The notes under the pieces: model-generated
What the model saw: the letters and a program-made list of their open reading frames with translations, nothing else
The model's database searches: none
Told to the model about the DNA's origin: nothing
NCBI GenBank assembly: GCA_030652715.1
Contig: JAUSQB010000229.1
Location: forward strand, 1-9,756
Length of the DNA: 9,756 nucleotides
Direction: 5' to 3'
Source of the DNA: Rugosibacter sp.
Lineage (GTDB): Bacteria > Pseudomonadota > Gammaproteobacteria > Burkholderiales > Rhodocyclaceae
Shown here: positions 1 through 8,157 of the stretch, in pieces
Layout of the letters: each line of letters starts with the position of its first letter
How positions within the stretch are numbered: the stretch's first letter is position 1
Translations under genes and position numbers: made by a program

Positions 1-2
1 AT

Positions 3-3000
3 GAGGAGTTTCTCATACCGCCCGGCCAGTTCCTTAACCGGCAGTTCCCTGGCATGGGCCACAAGCTGACCGATCTGCCGAAGATGCATCGGGCTGTGCG
101 CCATGAGGAGAAGTTTATGCCGCGTGTGGAAATCCACAATACTCCCGATGGCAAGATCACCGTCGGCCGTTTCGACAGCCAGGCGGGTGACGACGGTCCG
201 GTGCTGTCAGCCGGTGGCCGTCTGGTTCTGGCCGCGCCCCATATCGAGCAGCGCGGCACCCTGAAGGCGCCCTTCGGCAGCATCGAGTTGAGGAGCCAGG
301 CCATCACCCGCGTCAACGATGTGGAAACCCGTGCTGTCAAGCCCGGCGGCACGGTAACGCTTGCCGACGGCAGCGTGACGTCGGTGTCGGGCGAAGGTAT
401 GACCATTCCCTTCGGCATGACCCAGCTCTCCGGCCAGGACTGGGTTTATGCCCTGGGCGCGCAAGGCAATCGGGTGGTGGCGATAGCGCCTGACAAGCGC
501 ATCCTGCTCGATGGCGACAAGGTGACTAAGGCAACGAATGCGACGATCGATTTATCCGGCGGTGGCGACATGCTGGCCTGGGAGTTTCTGCCGGGCACCG
601 GCGGCTCAAGGGACGTGCTCGATCAGGCCGTGAGCCCGAACACCTATGCCATTGTTCCCGGCATCAAGGGTCAATTCGCGCCTTACGATTTGCAGGCATG
701 GAATAGCGCCAGCGGCCTCAGGGCGGGTGACAGCATCGAGCTGCTCAATGCCGCAGGCGGCCTGGCAGCAGGCACCTACATGCTGCTGCCCGCTCGTTAT
801 GCGCTGTTGCCGGGCGCCTATACGGTGACTTTTACCGGCAAGGCGGATGCGCGTGCAGACCAGGTGGTGGCACTCCCGGAGGGTGGCTGGCAGGTGGCGG
901 CTTATCGTTCGACGGCAACACTTGACGGCATGGCGCGCTCGGCGCGCAGCGAATTTGTTGAGGTGGCTGCCGGCGATGTCGCGCGTACGAGATCAGAATA
1001 TATCGAGACCCTGGCGAGCCAGCATTTTGTTGGCGGCAGATCCCGCCTGCCGGGGGACGCCGGTCAGCTGGCGATCCGCGCGGGTAATGAACTGACGCTG
1101 AACGGGACGCTCAACACCAGCCACGCTGCTGCTCATCGCGGTGCCGAGGTGGATATTGCCGCCAACAAGCTGGCTGTGGTGGGTGATGCGCTTCTGGGCG
1201 ATGCCAGCGCCTACGCCGGGTTCATGAAGCTCGGCGCTGGCAATCTGAACCGGCTGGGCGCTGAAAGCCTCTCGCTGGGCGGTATCCGCGAGCGCGATGC
1301 AACGGGGTCGACGCTGGTGGTGAGTGCGAGTGATGTGGTGGTGGACAACGCAGGGACAGCGCTGGTTGCTCCCGATCTGATCATCGCCGCGACCGATAAG
1401 GTCACTGTTGCACAAAATGCCGAGTTGCAGGCCAGTGGCGCTTCTGCTGCGGCTGAGGATCTGCAGGTGGCTGGCGACGGCGCTTTGCTGCGCCTTTCCA
1501 GCAACGGGTTGGGCGGGCTTGTGCGTAGTGGCGTGACCCGCTCCCAAGGCACGCTGGACGTCAAAACCGGCGCGATGCTTACTGCGGCGGCTGTGACGCT
1601 TGATGCAACCAGGGACAACAGCTTCGCTGGAACATTCGGCAAAGACGCGAATGGCCGGGAGGTTATCGCGGCGCTAGGGCTGGGAGCCAATCGCATCAGC
1701 CTTGGCGCTGTGCCCGCTGGCATTGAAGGTTTGGCGCTGAATGACAGCCGTCTGGCCGAGCTGGGCCGGATCGATACGCTGCGCCTGAAAAGCTATAGCA
1801 GCCTGGACATCTACGGCGCGGCAAATTTCGGCACGCAGTTGAAGACGCTGGATATTCAGGCGGGCGGTATCGCCGGGCGCGACAATGCGGGAAAAACCGT
1901 GACGCTTGCGGCCAGCAATATTGCCATTTCGAACCCGGACGGCATCGACTTTGATGCGGTCAAACCGGCAGGCACGGGCGCTGGTACGCTCAAGCTTGCC
2001 GCGGCCTATACCTTGACCCTGGGCACGGGGACATTCAAAGTCGATGGGTTTGGCGCTACCACGCTGAGCGCGGGGCGTGAAATCGTGGCGGCAGGCAAGG
2101 GCAGCCACGACTATGCAGGCAATTTGACCCTTGAAGCTGGGCGCATCACGACTAAATCTGGCACACACCAGAAAATAACGACCTCCGGCGCGCTGGTTAC
2201 GGCGGCTATTGCCCAAGCCACGCCTTTCACAAGGACTGACTTCGGCGGCCAGTTGTCGCTGGCCGGGGCGACGCTTGACCACGGCGGGCGCATTGACCTG
2301 CCATCTGGCAAGGCCGTTTTGCAGGCGATGGCGGGGGATTTGAGGCTGCTGGCAGGCTCCAAAATCAATGCGGGAGGTGCTACACAAACCTTTGTTGATA
2401 AAACCGTCTTTGTCTCGGGCGGCGAGGTTGTGCTTGAGAGTAGCGGCGGCGACGTGATTCAGGATGGGGCGTCAAGCATTGATGTCTCAGGTGCCAGCGA
2501 CAGCTTTGGCAATGGCGGCAATGCGGGCCGGTTGAGTGTTTTCGCCAGTTCGGGCGAAGCGACCCTGGCCGGGGTGCTTGATGGTCATGCCGGTAGCCGC
2601 CAGGCGCGCGGCGGGGAGTTTATTCTTGATGGCGGCCGTGTCGCCGATTTTTCGGCCCTGGCCGCCAAGCTGGGGGCGAGCGGCTTTAACGAGCGCGTTG
2701 ATGTGCGCGCGCGCAACGGGGATATGGCTCTTGCTGCCGACAAGACGCTGAGGGCCGCCAACGTGCGCCTTGCTACTGATGATGGCAATCTGGCCATTGC
2801 AGGAACCATCGATGCATCCGGCGCCAAGGGCGGCACAATCGAGCTTTACGCCAACCGTGGCGCCACGGCCGGTAGCGGCCAACTGGCTTTAAGTGGGCAG
2901 TTGAAGGCCAGGGCCACCGACGTGATGGCCGTTGCCAGCGGCACGCGCGGCGAGGGCGGCAGCGTGACACTGGGTGTGTCGGCCAGCAACGCGGCTGATG

Positions 3001-6000
3001 CGGATCAGGCGCGGTTGTTGATGCTTGCCGGGTCAAGTATCGATGTCTCGGCTGCGGCTGGCAGTGCGGCCTCGAGTGGTTCGGTACTGCTGCGTGCGCC
3101 GCGTGTCGGCACAAATGAAGTAGCGATCTCCGGCGCGGCTGACGGCTCGCTGACCGGGCCGATTGGTACCACGATTACCGGCGCGGCGAGCGTGGTTGCC
3201 GAACCTTTGCGTATTTACGAGACCAGCGGCAATTTGAGCGTCACGACAACGCAACAGAACACCTGGAAGACGGATACCGACGCTTTCATGGCGAGCGCTG
3301 CGGCCATCAAGACACGTCTTGGCTGGAGCGAGAGCGATGCGCTAAGCCACATCCGCCCCGGCATCGAGGCGCGGGCAACCGGGGATATTACGCTGGCGAA
3401 CGACTGGAATCTCTGGACTTGGCGCAATGGCGGGGAGCCTGGTTTGCTGACGTTGCGCGCTGGCGGCAATGTGAATCTTAACGCTTCGCTGAGCGATGGT
3501 TTTGTTAACCTGACTTCCACTACGGTAGGCAATCAGGAGTCCTGGTCTTACCGCATTGCGGCGGGTGCCGATACGGGTGCGGCCAATCCGCTGGCGTTGC
3601 AAACCGTCGCCCAGCTTGGCACGACGGGCAATGTGAATCTGGCCGCTGGCAAGCTGGTGCGCACAGGTACGGGTTCGATCGATATCGCCGCTGGCGGCAA
3701 TATCACGACTAAATCAAGTACTTCGGCGATCTACACGGCGGGCCTGGCGGGGGCGAGTATTCCGACAACGGAATTTGCGAGTATCAATAGTGTCAACAAT
3801 CCGAGCTTTCCGATGCGCGGCGGCGATCTGCGACTTCTGGCACAAGGCGATATCGAGTTCCAGCGCGGCAGCCAGTCGGTTGTCGATTGGCTCTACCGGC
3901 AGGGCGGGTTGCAGGCTGACGGCACCCTCGGCAACGCGAGCAGTTCTGTTTTCAATACCGCCTGGTGGATCAATTTCCCGCAGTTCAAGCAGGGGATTGG
4001 CGCGCTCGGCGGCGGTGACGTGACGGTGACTGCGGGCGGGGATATTCGCGGCCTGTCCGTTTCAGCACCGACCAACGCCCGTCTCAAGGGCGCTAGAAAT
4101 ACATTGCCAACGGCCGCCAATCTGGTCATTCATGGCGGCGGCGACGTGACGGTGACGGCGGGTGGCGATATCACCGATGGCATGTTCTATGCCGCTGCCG
4201 GGGCGATGAATTTCAAGACCGGCGGCAGCTTTGGCACGGCGACAGGGCAGAATATGCTGGCGCTTGGCGACAGCAGTGTCCGGGTCGAAGCGGGCACAGG
4301 CGCGCAGGTGAGCCGAGTGGTCGATCCTTTCCTGCTAGCACAGGCAACAGGCAATATCACGGGTAGCGGCATAACGGGTAATTTGAGGCGAAATAGCTTT
4401 TTCTCGAATTACACGGCCGATTCGAGCGTCGACCTGACGGCGCTGTCTGGCGATATGGCGCTGGGTCTTGGCACACTGTTGCCATCCACATTGACTTTGG
4501 CGGCACTGGGTGGTTCGGTCAATCTGGTTGGTGGCACGTTTACGCTTGCGCCAGCCCCGCGGGGTAATCTGAATCTGCTGGCAGCCGATGCCATTGTTTT
4601 TGATGATTCAGCGGTTATGTTGTCTGATGCGCCGGTGTCTGCACTTGCCGGGCCGCTTTCGCCCAAGCCGAACTCGAGCGATGCGATAGCAGATGTTGCG
4701 CAAAGACACAGCAGCCCGCCGCTGCACGCGGGCGATCCGGAACCGGTGCGCATTGTGGCCCTGAGCGGAAATATTGCAGGCCGCGATACGGCCAACTCGG
4801 CCTATTTGCCCAAGAAGGCGATCATCCAGGCAGGTGGCGACATCATCAACTTCGGTGTTGTCGGCCAGAATCTGGACAAGGATGATGTGACGCGCATTAC
4901 AGCAGGCGGGAACATCATCTTCACGGCGGACAGGAATAGCGATGGCAATCTGATTAACAATTCCAAGGGTATCGAACTGGGCGGGCCGGGATATCTCCAG
5001 GTTGTGGCGGGTGGCGATGTTGACTTGGGCAGCTCTACCGGTATTGTGACGCGGGGTAACTTTAATAACCCCTTCCTTGCCGACACGGGGGCGAGTGTTT
5101 TCGTGCAGGCCGGTGCGGCAGCGGCTGATTATGCAGGCTTCCTGGCTTGGCTGGAGCGGCCGGAGCAGGCGGGCGTACGTTCGCTGATCGGCTATGCCAG
5201 CCTCGGCAGCGAGGCGGCGCGGGCCGCTTTTCTGCGCCAGGCAGGTAGCGATCGGGCATTGAATGACACGTTTTATGCCATCCTGCGCGGTGTTGGCCGG
5301 GCGGCTGCAACAACCAGTGGCGAGCAGAATTACCAGGATGGCTATGACGCCATCGCGGCGCTGTTCCCGGAGAAGTTCGGGCCTTACAAGGGCGACATCA
5401 AGATGTTCTTCAGCCAGGTCAAGACCGAGCAGGGCGGCGGCATCGACCTGATGGCGCCGGGCGGGCTGATCAATGCGGGTCTTGCAGTCAGCAGCGGCTT
5501 GTCGAAGGGGCCCAGCCAACTGGGTATCGTGACTGCGCGCGGCGGCAATGTCCGGGCTTTTGCTCTTGGTGATTTTGCGGTGAATCAGTCACGTGTCTTT
5601 ACCCTGCAAGGGGGCGATATTCTGGTCTGGTCGTCCGAAGGCGACATCGATGCCGGCAAGGGTTCGAAGACAGCGGCTGCCACGCCGCCGCCGCAGATCA
5701 TCGTGCGCGGCGACCAGATCATTCTGGATACCTCCAACTCGGTGGCCGGTTCCGGCATCGGCGTGCTGCTGGGCAAGGACGGCATCTCGGCTGGCAGCGT
5801 CGACCTGATTGCGCCCAAGGGGACGGTGATTGCCGGTGAGGCCGGTATTCGCGCCCTGGGTGATATTTTCATTCCCGGCAAGGTGAGCGGTGCCGACAAC
5901 ATCCAGGCGGGCGGCAACAAGGTGGGTTCGATCGAGGTGGATGCGGGTGGTGCTGTTGCCGCGCCGCCGCCGGTTGTTGCCGCCAACGATAAAAATGCAC

Positions 6001-6158
6001 AGTCGCTGGAAAACTTTTCGGCACCTGGCGCCGGTCAGTTGAATTCGATACTTATCGTTGAAGTGCTTGGTATGGGCGACGGTAGTGACAATGCAGAGGG
6101 TTCTGATGATTGCTCGGCAACAGATGAGCAGTGCCAGCAACAAAAGAAGACGCTCTAG
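3..6158 (+). CDS. Filamentous haemagglutinin-family giant exoprotein, C-terminal part (DUF3739 type), 5' partial
   Basis: Large surface or secreted adhesin-like protein. The frame is open from base 3 with no stop, so the ATG at 54 is only an internal Met and the real start lies left of the window; the N-terminal TPS secretion domain is not visible. Residues are numbered from the Met at 54. The protein is Gly/Ala/Asn/Asp-rich with many AGGDI/AGGNV-type turns expected of a right-handed beta-helix (for example bases 4035-4046 and 4161-4172). I recognise family blocks: APHIEQRGTLKAPFGSIEL (61-79), a RPGIEARATGDITL block (from 1101), LHAGDPEPVRIVALSG (from 1557), a helical stretch (~1692-1779), and a DUF3739-like end with GDIKMFF (from 1780) and FAVNQSRVFTLQGGDI. 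The only cysteines are C2020 and C2027, next to the C-terminus. There is no frameshift or internal stop. Adhesion is the usual role of the family; the ligand is unknown. No TpsB transporter is in the window. Confidence 0.9.
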   Translation, partial: EEFLIPPGQFLNRQFPGMGHKLTDLPKMHRAVRHEEKFMPRVEIHNTPDGKITVGRFDSQAGDDGPVLSAGGRLVLAAPHIEQRGTLKAPFGSIELRSQAITRVNDVETRAVKPGGTVTLADGSVTSVSGEGMTIPFGMTQLSGQDWVYALGAQGNRVVAIAPDKRILLDGDKVTKATNATIDLSGGGDMLAWEFLPGTGGSRDVLDQAVSPNTYAIVPGIKGQFAPYDLQAWNSASGLRAGDSIELLNAAGGLAAGTYMLLPARYALLPGAYTVTFTGKADARADQVVALPEGGWQVAAYRSTATLDGMARSARSEFVEVAAGDVARTRSEYIETLASQHFVGGRSRLPGDAGQLAIRAGNELTLNGTLNTSHAAAHRGAEVDIAANKLAVVGDALLGDASAYAGFMKLGAGNLNRLGAESLSLGGIRERDATGSTLVVSASDVVVDNAGTALVAPDLIIAATDKVTVAQNAELQASGASAAAEDLQVAGDGALLRLSSNGLGGLVRSGVTRSQGTLDVKTGAMLTAAAVTLDATRDNSFAGTFGKDANGREVIAALGLGANRISLGAVPAGIEGLALNDSRLAELGRIDTLRLKSYSSLDIYGAANFGTQLKTLDIQAGGIAGRDNAGKTVTLAASNIAISNPDGIDFDAVKPAGTGAGTLKLAAAYTLTLGTGTFKVDGFGATTLSAGREIVAAGKGSHDYAGNLTLEAGRITTKSGTHQKITTSGALVTAAIAQATPFTRTDFGGQLSLAGATLDHGGRIDLPSGKAVLQAMAGDLRLLAGSKINAGGATQTFVDKTVFVSGGEVVLESSGGDVIQDGASSIDVSGASDSFGNGGNAGRLSVFASSGEATLAGVLDGHAGSRQARGGEFILDGGRVADFSALAAKLGASGFNERVDVRARNGDMALAADKTLRAANVRLATDDGNLAIAGTIDASGAKGGTIELYANRGATAGSGQLALSGQLKARATDVMAVASGTRGEGGSVTLGVSASNAADADQARLLMLAGSSIDVSAAAGSAASSGSVLLRAPRVGTNEVAISGAADGSLTGPIGTTITGAASVVAEPLRIYETSGNLSVTTTQQNTWKTDTDAFMASAAAIKTRLGWSESDALSHIRPGIEARATGDITLANDWNLWTWRNGGEPGLLTLRAGGNVNLNASLSDGFVNLTSTTVGNQESWSYRIAAGADTGAANPLALQTVAQLGTTGNVNLAAGKLVRTGTGSIDIAAGGNITTKSSTSAIYTAGLAGASIPTTEFASINSVNNPSFPMRGGDLRLLAQGDIEFQRGSQSVVDWLYRQGGLQADGTLGNASSSVFNTAWWINFPQFKQGIGALGGGDVTVTAGGDIRGLSVSAPTNARLKGARNTLPTAANLVIHGGGDVTVTAGGDITDGMFYAAAGAMNFKTGGSFGTATGQNMLALGDSSVRVEAGTGAQVSRVVDPFLLAQATGNITGSGITGNLRRNSFFSNYTADSSVDLTALSGDMALGLGTLLPSTLTLAALGGSVNLVGGTFTLAPAPRGNLNLLAADAIVFDDSAVMLSDAPVSALAGPLSPKPNSSDAIADVAQRHSSPPLHAGDPEPVRIVALSGNIAGRDTANSAYLPKKAIIQAGGDIINFGVVGQNLDKDDVTRITAGGNIIFTADRNSDGNLINNSKGIELGGPGYLQVVAGGDVDLGSSTGIVTRGNFNNPFLADTGASVFVQAGAAAADYAGFLAWLERPEQAGVRSLIGYASLGSEAARAAFLRQAGSDRALNDTFYAILRGVGRAAATTSGEQNYQDGYDAIAALFPEKFGPYKGDIKMFFSQVKTEQGGGIDLMAPGGLINAGLAVSSGLSKGPSQLGIVTARGGNVRAFALGDFAVNQSRVFTLQGGDILVWSSEGDIDAGKGSKTAAATPPPQIIVRGDQIILDTSNSVAGSGIGVLLGKDGISAGSVDLIAPKGTVIAGEAGIRALGDIFIPGKVSGADNIQAGGNKVGSIEVDAGGAVAAPPPVVAANDKNAQSLENFSAPGAGQLNSILIVEVLGMGDGSDNAEGSDDCSATDEQCQQQKKTL
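4008..4172 (+). repeat. Pair of in-frame direct repeats (4008-4046 and 4134-4172) inside the exoprotein gene
   Basis: Two 39-base copies encode the same 13 residues, GGGDVTVTAGGDI, exactly 126 bases (42 codons) apart. They differ only at a few, mostly third-position, sites. They are most simply read as two adjacent coils of a beta-helix rather than a mobile or regulatory repeat. Confidence 0.7.
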
Positions 6159-6181
6159 TGGTGTATTTAAATTCGCGATGG

Positions 6182-6193
6182 TGACCATGGTCA
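6182..6193. other. Perfect 12-base palindrome just after the exoprotein gene
   Basis: TGACCATGGTCA is a perfect inverted repeat lying 24 bases after the exoprotein stop and followed by ATTTTTG. As RNA it gives only a 4-bp stem with a CAUG loop before a short U run, so it is at best a weak terminator. As DNA it could be a dyad operator. The function is not established. Confidence 0.3.
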
Positions 6194-6230
6194 ATTTTTG
6201 CTAAAGGGGTTGATTTATTTCGCATGGACT

Positions 6231-6269
6231 GCCTCTTTCCTGGCCTGAGTCAAGAAAGGGGCTTGTTTT
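6231..6269 (+). terminator. Candidate Rho-independent terminator of the exoprotein gene
   Basis: A 9-bp stem (6231-6239 with 6254-6262, one G-U pair, otherwise Watson-Crick) encloses a 14-base loop and is followed directly by TTGTTTT. It lies 73 bases after the exoprotein stop. It would separate transcription of the exoprotein from the downstream exbB-exbD-exbD-tonB set. The loop is longer than ideal and the U tract is interrupted by one G, so termination may be incomplete. Confidence 0.55.
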
Positions 6270-6280
6270 GCACGCTTATT

Positions 6281-6298
6281 TTGGCAGCCCTTTAGCGA
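6281..6298 (+). promoter_or_regulatory. Possible sigma-54 (-24/-12) promoter for the exbB operon
   Basis: TTGGCAGCCCTTTAGCGA carries GG at 6283-6284 and GC at 6295-6296 with the required 10-base spacing, and the -24 element reads TGGCA as in the consensus. The -12 element (TAGC instead of TTGC) is imperfect. It sits just after the terminator and about 115 bases before the exbB start. I saw no better sigma-70 pair with correct spacing in the gap. No enhancer-binding site was recognised. Confidence 0.3.
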
Positions 6299-6314
6299 AC
6301 GATGTAATGAAAAG

Positions 6315-6375
6315 TAGTCTCTTCGGACTATCCATTAAGGCTTTGCTGGAACGGTTACGTAATACCGTCTCGGTA
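6315..6375 (+). other. Small hairpins in the leader of the exbB gene
   Basis: TAGTCT/GGACTA (6315-6320 with 6325-6330, loop CTTC, one G-U pair) forms one stem. Further on, TACCG (6363-6367) can pair either with the upstream CGGT at 6352-6355 or with the downstream CGGTA at 6371-6375, so the two folds exclude each other. I do not recognise a known riboswitch class. The stems are short and could be chance. Confidence 0.25.
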
Positions 6376-6412
6376 AACTGTTTCATTCTGTTTTAACCCC
6401 ATTCTCTTTCTC

Positions 6413-8098
6413 ATGAACTTAAAACACGCATTGTTACTGGTTGCGGCTATTCCCATGGCGGCACATGCCTGGTGGGACGATACCTGGACTGAACGTCGGG
6501 TGGTCGTGCTGGATACGTCGGCCACGGGTGTCGAGACGGCTGCGGCCGTGTCCGGCGCGGTTTTGCCGGTACGCCTGCATAGCGGCAACTTCGATTTTGC
6601 AGCGGCCAATCTGGATGGCAGCGATATCCGGTTTGTGGCGGCGGACGATAAAACGCCGTTGAAATATCACGTGGAACGTTTTGATGGGGCGAACGAGCTG
6701 GCCGTGGTGTGGGTGCAGGTGCCGCAGATTGCGCCCAAGACGGCCGGGCAGAAGGTGTATGTGTATTTCGGCAATGCGGAGGCGCCGCCTGAAAATGTGC
6801 CTGCGGCGGCGAGCTTTGATGCGTCAACCAGCGCGGTGCTGCATTTTCGGGAAGGCGAGGCGCGCCCGCTGGATGCCTCTGCCAACGCTAATCACTCAAC
6901 GACGGATGTCGCGGTGGAGAACGCAGGTTTGCTCGGTGCGAGCGCCAGATTTGCTCAAGCGCCGTTGGTGCTGGCAGCCTCCCCTAGCCTGAACCTGGCT
7001 GCGGGTGGTGCATTTACTTTTTCCGGCTGGGTCAGGTTTGCCGATGAGGAAACAAAAGTCGCGTTATATGCTCAAGGCCCGGTGGTTATTCGGGTCGATG
7101 GCGGCAAGCTGAGCCTGGAAGGCGTGAGCGCACAGCCGCTCACTGGTGGGGCGCTGGCGCCGAATGCCTGGCACCATGTTGCGGTAAAAGTCGGCGCTGG
7201 CAAGACGGCGATTTATGTGAATGGCGCCGAGGTTGCGGCTGGCGAAGGGGTGTTGCCCGCAGTGCAGGGCGAGGTGCAGATCGGCGAGGGCCTGGCGGGC
7301 ATGATGGATGAGGTGCAGATTGCGAATGCAGAGCGTTCTGCCGACTGGATCAAGCTCGCAGCAAGCGCGCAGGGCGCGGAATCCAGGCTGCTGACGGTGA
7401 CTGCCGATGAGGAGGCTGCCAGTGGTGGTGAGCCTTCCTACATGGGCATTTTGCTGGCCAATTTGACATTCGATGCGTGGGTAGTGATTGCGATTTTGAT
7501 GATCATGCTGGTGATCGCCATCGTTGTGATGTACACCAAGGCACGGCTGATCAGCGTGACGGACAAAGGCAATCGCGATTTTCTTAACCGCTTCCGTCAT
7601 GCAACGACTGATTTTCTGGAGCTGGACAAGGGCGCAACGCACAAGAACTCTTCCCTGTTTCGCTTGTACCAGGCCGGTATTCGCGAGGTGAAAAAACGTA
7701 CCGATGCGCAAGGGCAGGTAAGCCTGGGCGATGCGTCCATCAACGCAATCAAGGCGTCGGTGGATGCTGAGCAGGTGCGCGAATCGCACAAGCTGGGCGC
7801 CAACATGGTGTTGCTGACCATCGCGATTTCCGGTGGCCCCTTTTTGGGTTTGCTGGGTACGGTGGTGGGCGTGATGATCGTTTTCGCGGCAATTGCAGCG
7901 GCGGGTGACGTGAACGTGAATGCCATTGCGCCGGGTGTCGCCGCTGCCTTGCTGGCCACGGTGGCGGGCCTTGCGGTGGCTATTCCGGCGCTGTTTGGCT
8001 ACAACTATCTGGCCTCAAGAATCAAGAATATTTCGGCGGATATGCAGATTTTTGTCGATGAATTCATTACCCGTATTGCGGAAAGCTATGGCCGTTGA
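6413..8098 (+). CDS. exbB: ExbB/TolQ/MotA-type proton channel with secreted DUF2341 + LamG-like N-terminal head
   Basis: Stator subunit of a proton-driven TonB energiser, 561 residues, about twice the size of plain ExbB. Residues 1-19 form a signal peptide ending in AHA before WWDD, which supports this ATG although no Shine-Dalgarno is visible. Residues ~20-125 match the DUF2341 pattern, ending in KVYVYFGNAEAPP. Residues ~180-325 look like a LamG-like jelly-roll (NAWHHVAVKV, GMMDEVQIANAERSADW). TM1 is ~356-376, followed by a cytoplasmic loop. TM2 ~465-495 carries GGPFLGLLGTVVGVM with T483. TM3 ~505-530 carries GVAAALLATVAGLAVAIPALF with T516. The periplasmic head followed by TM1 fits the N-out topology of ExbB. 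In TM3 the glutamate usually found in the (A/S)EAL motif is alanine (A511). It leads the exbD-exbD-tonB set. The channel assignment is firm; the ligand of the head (glycan, peptidoglycan or the adjacent adhesin) is unknown. Confidence 0.93.
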   Translation: MNLKHALLLVAAIPMAAHAWWDDTWTERRVVVLDTSATGVETAAAVSGAVLPVRLHSGNFDFAAANLDGSDIRFVAADDKTPLKYHVERFDGANELAVVWVQVPQIAPKTAGQKVYVYFGNAEAPPENVPAAASFDASTSAVLHFREGEARPLDASANANHSTTDVAVENAGLLGASARFAQAPLVLAASPSLNLAAGGAFTFSGWVRFADEETKVALYAQGPVVIRVDGGKLSLEGVSAQPLTGGALAPNAWHHVAVKVGAGKTAIYVNGAEVAAGEGVLPAVQGEVQIGEGLAGMMDEVQIANAERSADWIKLAASAQGAESRLLTVTADEEAASGGEPSYMGILLANLTFDAWVVIAILMIMLVIAIVVMYTKARLISVTDKGNRDFLNRFRHATTDFLELDKGATHKNSSLFRLYQAGIREVKKRTDAQGQVSLGDASINAIKASVDAEQVRESHKLGANMVLLTIAISGGPFLGLLGTVVGVMIVFAAIAAAGDVNVNAIAPGVAAALLATVAGLAVAIPALFGYNYLASRIKNISADMQIFVDEFITRIAESYGR

Positions 8099-8157
8099 GC
8101 CGGGTTTTTTAATGGTCTGTTTTAGCCGCTTGACGTTTTGTTTACCGGGTGTCGGTT

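Noticed and set aside
1..69. ATG at base 1 with a 22-codon frame that looks vaguely like a leader peptide
   Set aside because: It is in a different frame from the exoprotein, stops at 69, and the exoprotein frame is continuously open across it.
4608..5519. Long minus-strand open frame (303 codons) opposite the exoprotein
   Set aside because: It lies wholly antisense to a well-supported family protein, shows no recognisable domain, and such frames are common opposite GC-rich repetitive genes.
6159..6412. Cyclic-di-GMP or other known riboswitch in the gap before exbB
   Set aside because: None of the conserved cores I know could be found; only short stems are present.
8090..8110. T6 run after the exbB stop as a possible terminator
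   Set aside because: Only 3-bp stems can form just before it, and the downstream exbD genes are expected to be cotranscribed; at most a weak attenuator.
8144..8156. Short ACCG/CGGT hairpin just before the first exbD ATG
   Set aside because: A 4-bp stem with a 5-base loop is too short to claim regulation, although it resembles the CGGTTA/TACCG elements before exbB.
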